NCBI GenBank assembly: GCA_035315345.1
Contig: DATFYA010000193.1
Coordinates: 1 to 64,000 of the forward strand
Reading direction: 5' to 3'
DNA from: Candidatus Methylomirabilota bacterium
GTDB taxonomy: Bacteria > Methylomirabilota > Methylomirabilia > Rokubacteriales > CSP1-6
Length of the DNA: 64,000 nucleotides
Shown: positions 59,235-64,000 of the stretch, piece after piece
Position numbering within the stretch: position 1 is the stretch's first letter
How the letters are laid out: every line of letters starts with the position of its first letter
Position numbers and translations under genes: made by a program
Notes under the pieces: model-generated
Told to the model about the DNA's origin: nothing
The model's database searches: none
The model's input: the letters and a program-made list of their open reading frames with translations, nothing else

Positions 59235-60383
59235 ATGGCACGCCACGACCGGCGTGGCCTGCTCTTCGTGACTCCGTGGCTCCGAAACGGAGGTATCGAG
59301 CGGGTCCTCCAGGTTACCGTCCCCTGGCTGGCGCGTCGCGGCTACCGCTGCGAGGTCGCGTCGTGGAACGTGTCGAGCCATCTCTCCGGCCGCCCGAACC
59401 CTGTTCTGGGCACGCTCCAGGCCGCGGCCGTACCGGTGCGGGTGCTCCGCGCCTACGGGCGGTTCAAGCTGTTTCAACGCGCGGTGCAGGTCGCGGGGCT
59501 CGCGCTTCGCAGCCGGGCGGACCTGATCGTCAGCTACGAGCTGGAAGGCAATCTGGTGGCGCTCCTGGCACGACGGCTCCTCCTCGGCCGCGTGCACGTG
59601 ATGATCCAGACTCACAACGCCTCGAGCATTCACGCCGAGGTCGGGACCTCGAGCGCCTGGCTTCGGCTGGCCCGTCGCCTGTACCCGAGCGCCACGATGG
59701 TCGTCCCGTCCGACAGCATGGCCGCCGACTCCGCCCGATTCTTCGGACTCGACGGTAGCCGGGTCGTGACCGTTCACAATCCCCTGGCCGTGGCGTCGAT
59801 CCGGGAGCGATCGAAGGAGTCGTGCGAGCCGCCGGTCGAGGTGTCGCGGCCGTTCCTGGTGGGCTGCGGGCGTCTCGTGCCGATGAAGGGGTTCTACGAT
59901 CTGCTCGACGCCTTCGCAGAGGTGCGACGAGAGCGTCCGCTCGGACTGGTGATCCTGGGCGAGGGGCCGGAGCGGGTGAATCTCCGGGACCGTATCCGGG
60001 TCCTGCAGATCGGGGACGACGTGCTGATGCCCGGATTCGCGGTGAATCCCTGGTCGTACTTCGCGAGAGCGAGCGCCTTCGTGCTGTCGTCACGCTACGG
60101 AGAAGCCTTCCCCATGGTGCTGGTGGAGGCGATGGCGTGCGGTATCCCGGTCATCGCGAGCCGATGTGAATGGGGACCCGAGGAGATCCTGGAGAATGGG
60201 GAGGACGGGCTCCTGTTCGATCCGGGTGACGTTGGCACCCTGGCGCAGCACATCCGGACTGTGCTCGATTCGCCGTCGGTGGGGAGCCGGCTCCTCCAGG
60301 CGGCATCCCGGCGCGCCGAGGAGTTCGCCGAGGAGATCGTCATGCCCGAGATGGAACGCCGGATCGAGGCGCTCCTCGATTGA
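59235..60383 (+). CDS. GT4 glycosyltransferase
   Basis: 382 residues from ATG 59235, with AGGTGAG upstream; a longer frame to 59178 lies inside the lipoprotein gene. Features are LLFVTPWLRNGGIERVLQV, VTVHNPLAVASI, VGCGRLVPMKGFYDLLDAF, and SSRYGEAFPMVLVEAMACGIPVI. It is a standard GT4 and likely extends the glycan. TTGA overlap with the next gene. Confidence 0.9.
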   Translation: MARHDRRGLLFVTPWLRNGGIERVLQVTVPWLARRGYRCEVASWNVSSHLSGRPNPVLGTLQAAAVPVRVLRAYGRFKLFQRAVQVAGLALRSRADLIVSYELEGNLVALLARRLLLGRVHVMIQTHNASSIHAEVGTSSAWLRLARRLYPSATMVVPSDSMAADSARFFGLDGSRVVTVHNPLAVASIRERSKESCEPPVEVSRPFLVGCGRLVPMKGFYDLLDAFAEVRRERPLGLVILGEGPERVNLRDRIRVLQIGDDVLMPGFAVNPWSYFARASAFVLSSRYGEAFPMVLVEAMACGIPVIASRCEWGPEEILENGEDGLLFDPGDVGTLAQHIRTVLDSPSVGSRLLQAASRRAEEFAEEIVMPEMERRIEALLD

Positions 60384-61630
60384 TCGCCTCCGAGCCGCGC
60401 TCGACGGCGGCGGCCAGGCCGGCGCTGACCATCGGCCATCTTCAGGTCGGGCCGCCCGAGCATGGCATCTGTCGACACGGGCGCTTGCTTGCCGCGGAGG
60501 GACGGCGGCGGCCGGATCTGGTCGTCATCGAGCGGAGCCTCCGCCTGACCGGCAAGCCGGGCGCCGACCGGGCCCAGCTGCAGGCCACCGGCCGCGAGCT
60601 GTCGGCGGCCGACGTGGTGCATCTCCAGGTCAGCGTCTCCGGCGATACCACCTGGGGGCGGAACCGCCGCTCACTGGTGAACCTGGACACCTTCCGGCGG
60701 CACTGCCGCGCTCCCCTAGTCGTCACGCTCCACGACGTGAACAACCTGCGATCACTCGGGTGCACGAGCGATCTCGACTGGGTCCGGCGCGCCGCCGTCG
60801 AGGTGGCGAAAACCCCGGTCCGACCGGCCGTCCGGCTGGCTCGCCAGCTGACGCGGGGCCGCTTCGATCTCTCGGAGGCCTTTCGCTCGACGAGCCGGTT
60901 CGACAGTCTCTATCTGTACCGCGTGACTCGCTGGGTTCTCCGGCACAGCCAGCAGGTGCTCGTGGCATCGGGTGGAGAATCCGAGACCCTACGCTCCCTC
61001 GGCATGGCCGACAACGTCGCGATGATTCCCCTGTTCATCGAAAGCGGGCTGGTTCGCGAGCCCACGTCGCCGCCGGACCCTGGCGCCCTCCGCACGGTGA
61101 TCGTGGCCGGCTTCATCTTCAAGAACAAGGGCTACGACCTCATGATCGAGGCCCTGGCCCGACTGCCCGGCGTCCGGCTAGTGCTCGTCGGCGGCCCCCG
61201 GCTCGGCGCCTCCGGATCGCAGACGCTGACCCGGCTGATGAACGTCGCCTGCGAGCACGGGGTCGCCGACCGCCTGTGGGTGACCGGCTATCTGGCCGAG
61301 GAGGAATACCAGCAGCAGCTCGGGAACGCCGATCTGGCGGTCTGCCCGTTCGAGCCCGACAAATCCGCGTCGGGGTCACTGGGCTCCCTCATCGCGGCCG
61401 GATGTCCGGTGTTGGCCTCCGACGTTCCCTTGATCGCCGAGTACAACGCCATCGTGCCGGGCGCGATTCCCACGTTCAGCCCGTACACGCCGGAGAGCCT
61501 CGCCCGCGCCATCGCGGAGCAGCTGCGGAAGCCGCGGCCGGAGCGCGCTCGCGACCTCGCCCGGCTGCGAGAGCGGTTGTCGATCCGCGCCATCTACGAT
61601 CGCCATCTCGAGGTGTATCGTCACCTATGA
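60380..61630 (+). CDS. GT4 glycosyltransferase-like protein
   Basis: 416 residues from TTG 60380 (TTGA overlap). The GT4 layout is visible as TIGHLQVGPPEHGICRHG (acceptor loop), VAGFIFKNKGYDLMIEAL, VTGYLAEEEYQQQLGNADLAV, and PFEPDKSASGSLGSLIAAGCPVL, the last a variant donor block with S-x-S in place of the usual ExxxE. Donor specificity may differ from the others. It is coupled by ATGA to the methyltransferase. Confidence 0.82.
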   Translation: MIASEPRSTAAARPALTIGHLQVGPPEHGICRHGRLLAAEGRRRPDLVVIERSLRLTGKPGADRAQLQATGRELSAADVVHLQVSVSGDTTWGRNRRSLVNLDTFRRHCRAPLVVTLHDVNNLRSLGCTSDLDWVRRAAVEVAKTPVRPAVRLARQLTRGRFDLSEAFRSTSRFDSLYLYRVTRWVLRHSQQVLVASGGESETLRSLGMADNVAMIPLFIESGLVREPTSPPDPGALRTVIVAGFIFKNKGYDLMIEALARLPGVRLVLVGGPRLGASGSQTLTRLMNVACEHGVADRLWVTGYLAEEEYQQQLGNADLAVCPFEPDKSASGSLGSLIAAGCPVLASDVPLIAEYNAIVPGAIPTFSPYTPESLARAIAEQLRKPRPERARDLARLRERLSIRAIYDRHLEVYRHL

Positions 61631-62535
61631 TCATGTCGGCCGCGAAGCGGTTCCTGTTGAGGTTCGAAGCGTTCCATGACCTTCGAGATGGTCGGGCCCA
61701 GCGGCAGCGGCGCGAGGCTGGTCTAGAGCTGCCGGTCATTCCCGACTACCCCTTCCGATCGGTTCCCCGGTATGGTCACGGCCTTCCACCCCACGGCCCG
61801 CTTGTCGACATTCTTGATCGGCATCGGAGCGCCTACGCGGCGCTTCTGCGCCAGTTCGAGGCTTTCCGAAACGGTCTCCACGACATCGCGCTCGATCGTC
61901 CACCCGATGCGGGCCAGCCCTACTGGCGGAACGGCTACTTCTCCGGCCTCGACGCGGTCTCTCTCTACGCGTTTGCGGCCCTCTACAAGCCACGCCGCTA
62001 CATCGAGGTCGGGTCCGGAAACTCCACGAAGTTCATGCGGAGGGCCATCCTCGATCACGGACTCGGTACTCACATCCTCTCGATCGATCCACACCCGCGT
62101 GTCGAGATCGACCGGCTTTGCGAAGAGGTCCGACGGACTCGCCTCGAAGAGGTAGACGTGACGCTGTTCGACGACCTGACCGCCGGCGATATCTTGCTCG
62201 TGGATGGCTCACACCGTGTCTTCATGAATTCCGATGTCGCGGTTGTATTTCTCGACATTCTTCCGCGACTCAAGCCAGGGGTATTGATCTATTTCGACGA
62301 CATCTTCCTGCCCCTCGACTACCCTCCCGAGTGGATGGATCGCTACTATTCGGAACAGTATCTGCTCGCCGCCACGCTTCTGGCGGAAGGTCCCCATCTC
62401 GAGATCGTCTTGCCGTGCACCTTTGTGCGACTGAGGCCGGACCTCAAGGACATCCCCGACTCGTTGGAGCGAGATAGCAAGATCACGGGCGCGGGACTGA
62501 GCTGGGGCAGCGGATTTTGGCTGCGGCGGCGCTGA
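61627..62535 (+). CDS. Class I SAM-dependent methyltransferase-like protein
   Basis: 302 residues. The Rossmann SAM-binding motif YIEVGSGNSTKFMRRA (~122-137), ILSIDPHPR and GDILLVDGSHRVFMNSD are of the Methyltransf_24 type. PGVLIYFDDIFLPLDYPPEW follows. The substrate is unknown. It is the last intact plus-strand gene before a non-coding or pseudogene stretch. Confidence 0.82.
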   Translation: MIMSAAKRFLLRFEAFHDLRDGRAQRQRREAGLELPVIPDYPFRSVPRYGHGLPPHGPLVDILDRHRSAYAALLRQFEAFRNGLHDIALDRPPDAGQPYWRNGYFSGLDAVSLYAFAALYKPRRYIEVGSGNSTKFMRRAILDHGLGTHILSIDPHPRVEIDRLCEEVRRTRLEEVDVTLFDDLTAGDILLVDGSHRVFMNSDVAVVFLDILPRLKPGVLIYFDDIFLPLDYPPEWMDRYYSEQYLLAATLLAEGPHLEIVLPCTFVRLRPDLKDIPDSLERDSKITGAGLSWGSGFWLRRR

Positions 62536-62547
62536 CCCCCGGCTGCG

Positions 62548-62770
62548 CTACGCGGTGTGCCGCTTCTCGAAAAGGTCACGAGAGGCGGTCTTCGGCCGAT
62601 CCTCGAGCGAATTCCACGAGTATCTCTCCTCGATCAGACGTCGGCCTCCAGCCGCGAGCCGTCGACGCGGATCCTGATCCCCGAGAACGGCGACGCAGGC
62701 GGCGGCTGGTCGGGGATTACCGCGCCGTTCGGGATGACCTCCACGTTCGCTCGACCAAGCCACTCCGATC
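62548..62770 (-). pseudogene. Remnant of a GT4 glycosyltransferase (internally deleted, frameshifted)
   Basis: On the minus strand, one frame reads ANVEVIPNGAVIPDQPPP (about 62697-62752), the hinge motif in the middle of GT4 proteins. A different frame then reads DPRRRLAAGGRRLIEERYSW ... DLFEKR (about 62551-62660), the typical last helices. An intact enzyme has ~120-150 more residues between these, so the catalytic half is lost. The 403-bp stretch 62536-62938 contains nothing else I can support. It lies in the same orientation as the adjacent GT2 and may be the decayed neighbour of that gene. Confidence 0.6.
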
Positions 62771-62938
62771 CTGTCGGCAGCAGACCAAGGTCTCCATGTC
62801 ATCGAGGTCGAGGCCCGTGGGCGCGAGGGCGGCCCGGCGCCGGGTGACGGACTCGAGATTCGGGGCCACCCAGAGCTTGGCGACATCGAGCAGGTCCGTG
62901 GACGGGGCGATTCTGGACCGCTGGATCCGTAAAGCGTC

Positions 62939-64000
62939 CTAGTTCACGCTGCCTCGGGACAGGGCCGCGGTTTCCCACACCCGGAAGCGCCGGCCGGCGC
63001 AGGCATCGATGACGCCCATCACACCGGCGAGCGCCACCAGGACCACGTAGAACGGCAGCGAGAACAGCCGGCCCGGCCTGAGTCCGGCGCGCGCCAGGAT
63101 GTATCCCACGAGGGCCAGCGCCCAGAAGGCGACCTGGGGCACCAGGAGCAGGCCGAAGGGAGAGCGAGGCGCCAGGGCCGCGGTGGACACGAGCAGCAGG
63201 ACGAGGGGCACCGCGGTCAGCCAACGCAGGACCTTGCGAGAGAGGAACTGCCAGGCGCGGAGCGGGGTGAGCTGGGCGCGCAGCCGCCAGATGGCCAGCG
63301 CACCCTGGGCCACGATGCGCCGCTGTCGGGAGAATTCCTCCCGGCCGGTGTGGGCGGGTCGCTCCACCGAGCGGACGGTCGGCTCGTAGCGCAGCCAGCG
63401 GCCGGTTCGCCCGATTCGCAGTGGAAGCTCCAGGTCGTTGGCCACCTCGGGATGGAGCGGCTCGAACAGCGCCGCCCGGATCGCGAAGACGGACCCCACG
63501 CAGACGAGCACCGACCCGATGCGGCTCTCCAGCTGCTTGATGAGGGACTCGTAGCCCCAGTAGACCCGGGTTCCCTCTGAGACGGCCGACTCCGCCCGCT
63601 CGTCCCGATAGTGCATCTCGCCGGTGACGCAGCCGACGCGCGGATCGGCGAAATGCCGAGCGATCCGGCGGAGCGCCCCCGACTCGATGTGGGAGTTCGC
63701 GTCGGTGAAGAACAGGATCTCGCCTCGCGCGAGCTGGGCCAGGCGATTGAGCGCCGCGCTCTTGCCGCCGCGCGGCTCCATCCGGACGAACGTCAGTCGC
63801 GCGTCGGTCATGCCCCGGACGATCTCGTCGGTGCGGTCCTCGGAGCCATCGGAGGCCACCAGGACCTCGAGGCGGTCGGCGGGATAGTCCCAGCCCAACG
63901 TCTCGGCGAGCTTCCACGCGATGTCGCGCTCCTCGTTCCACGCGGCAATGAGCACCGACACGGAGGGCCGGTGGTCGGCGCGGATGGCGGGCTCGACTTT
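62939..64000 (-). CDS. GT2 glycosyltransferase (5' part beyond the window)
   Basis: At least 353 residues; the frame is open to the window edge, and the GTG at 63961 is probably internal because codons upstream (RADHRPSV) continue the family pattern. GT-A motifs are VSVLIAAWNEERDI, VLVASDGSEDRTDEIV, RGGKSAALNRLAQLARGEIL, FFTDANSHIE (DxD-like) and QRRIVAQG (the QxxRW-like region). Four hydrophobic segments at the C-terminal end indicate a membrane-bound processive or lipid-linked transferase. It differs from all the GT4 enzymes here and may belong to a neighbouring locus. Confidence 0.88.
   Translation of the reverse strand, partial: KVEPAIRADHRPSVSVLIAAWNEERDIAWKLAETLGWDYPADRLEVLVASDGSEDRTDEIVRGMTDARLTFVRMEPRGGKSAALNRLAQLARGEILFFTDANSHIESGALRRIARHFADPRVGCVTGEMHYRDERAESAVSEGTRVYWGYESLIKQLESRIGSVLVCVGSVFAIRAALFEPLHPEVANDLELPLRIGRTGRWLRYEPTVRSVERPAHTGREEFSRQRRIVAQGALAIWRLRAQLTPLRAWQFLSRKVLRWLTAVPLVLLLVSTAALAPRSPFGLLLVPQVAFWALALVGYILARAGLRPGRLFSLPFYVVLVALAGVMGVIDACAGRRFRVWETAALSRGSVN

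Noticed and set aside
1-64000. tRNA, rRNA, CRISPR arrays, insertion sequences or prophage genes
   Set aside because: None seen by eye; no transposase or integrase motifs, no regularly spaced repeats, and no tRNA-like cloverleaf noticed.

Overview
The window is GC-rich, densely coded DNA from a Gram-negative-type bacterium. It encodes a Wza-like outer-membrane exporter, a large outer-membrane beta-barrel, a lipoprotein and several Sec-signal proteins. Almost all of it is one very large exopolysaccharide (EPS) locus of the kind found beside PEP-CTERM/exosortase (XrtA/EpsH) protein-sorting systems. Many genes resemble families named for that system: EpsB-type sugar transferase, polysaccharide deacetylase, FemAB, amidotransferases, O-ligase, chain-length protein, ExeA-like ATPase, Tyr kinase, and several 'PEP-CTERM/EpsH1' GT4 enzymes. 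No exosortase and no PEP-CTERM substrate is visible in the window. The phylum cannot be fixed by reading alone. Methylomirabilota/Rokubacteria-like, Acidobacteria, or beta/deltaproteobacterial origins are all compatible (inference).

Layout. (1) 1-3037: the tail of a sigma54 activator, a Wza-type exporter and an outer-membrane barrel. (2) 3038-35225: a sigma54 promoter followed by a run of 25 same-strand, mostly overlapping genes. These cover an initiating phosphoglycosyltransferase, a Wzc-like kinase, NDP-sugar enzymes (dehydrogenase, epimerases, GlmS), two deacetylases, two FemAB/GNAT-like proteins, three AsnB-like amidotransferases, six GT4s, an ABC exporter (Wzm/Wzt), an O-ligase/polymerase, a methyltransferase and a PaaK/CapK-like enzyme. 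(3) 35242-41194: an accessory island with mixed strands, holding secreted kelch and beta-helix proteins, a degenerate GGDEF domain, a JmjC/cupin-like protein and a DUF4242-like protein. (4) 41195-56112: a second EPS cassette. A second sigma54 promoter lies directly before a second sigma54 activator, followed by a chain-length protein, ATPase, BY-kinase, second initiating transferase, AlkP-family phosphohydrolase, GDP-mannose dehydratase, NTase-like protein, GT4s, a second O-ligase and uridine kinase. (5) 56109-64000: a GT4 on the minus strand, a glycosidase-like lipoprotein, two more GT4s, a methyltransferase, a GT4 remnant, and a GT2 running off the window.

How it works together (inference). 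GlmS and WecB feed UDP-HexNAc and UDP-ManNAc. The UDP-sugar dehydrogenase makes uronic acids, which AsnB-like proteins may convert to uronamides. The two phosphoglycosyltransferases start the lipid-linked repeat and about eleven GT4s extend it. Deacetylases, the methyltransferases and the FemAB/GNAT-like proteins may decorate it. Wzy/WaaL-like ligases and/or the ABC transporter polymerise and export it through Wza. The two sigma54 promoters and the activators beside them suggest both cassettes are switched by RpoN, and the second activator probably drives its own transcription. Notable oddities are a 4-epimerase-like SDR lacking its catalytic Tyr, an AsnB-like protein lacking its glutaminase Cys, an activator with a damaged receiver acidic pocket, and ABC and Wzy-type parts together without a visible Wzx flippase.
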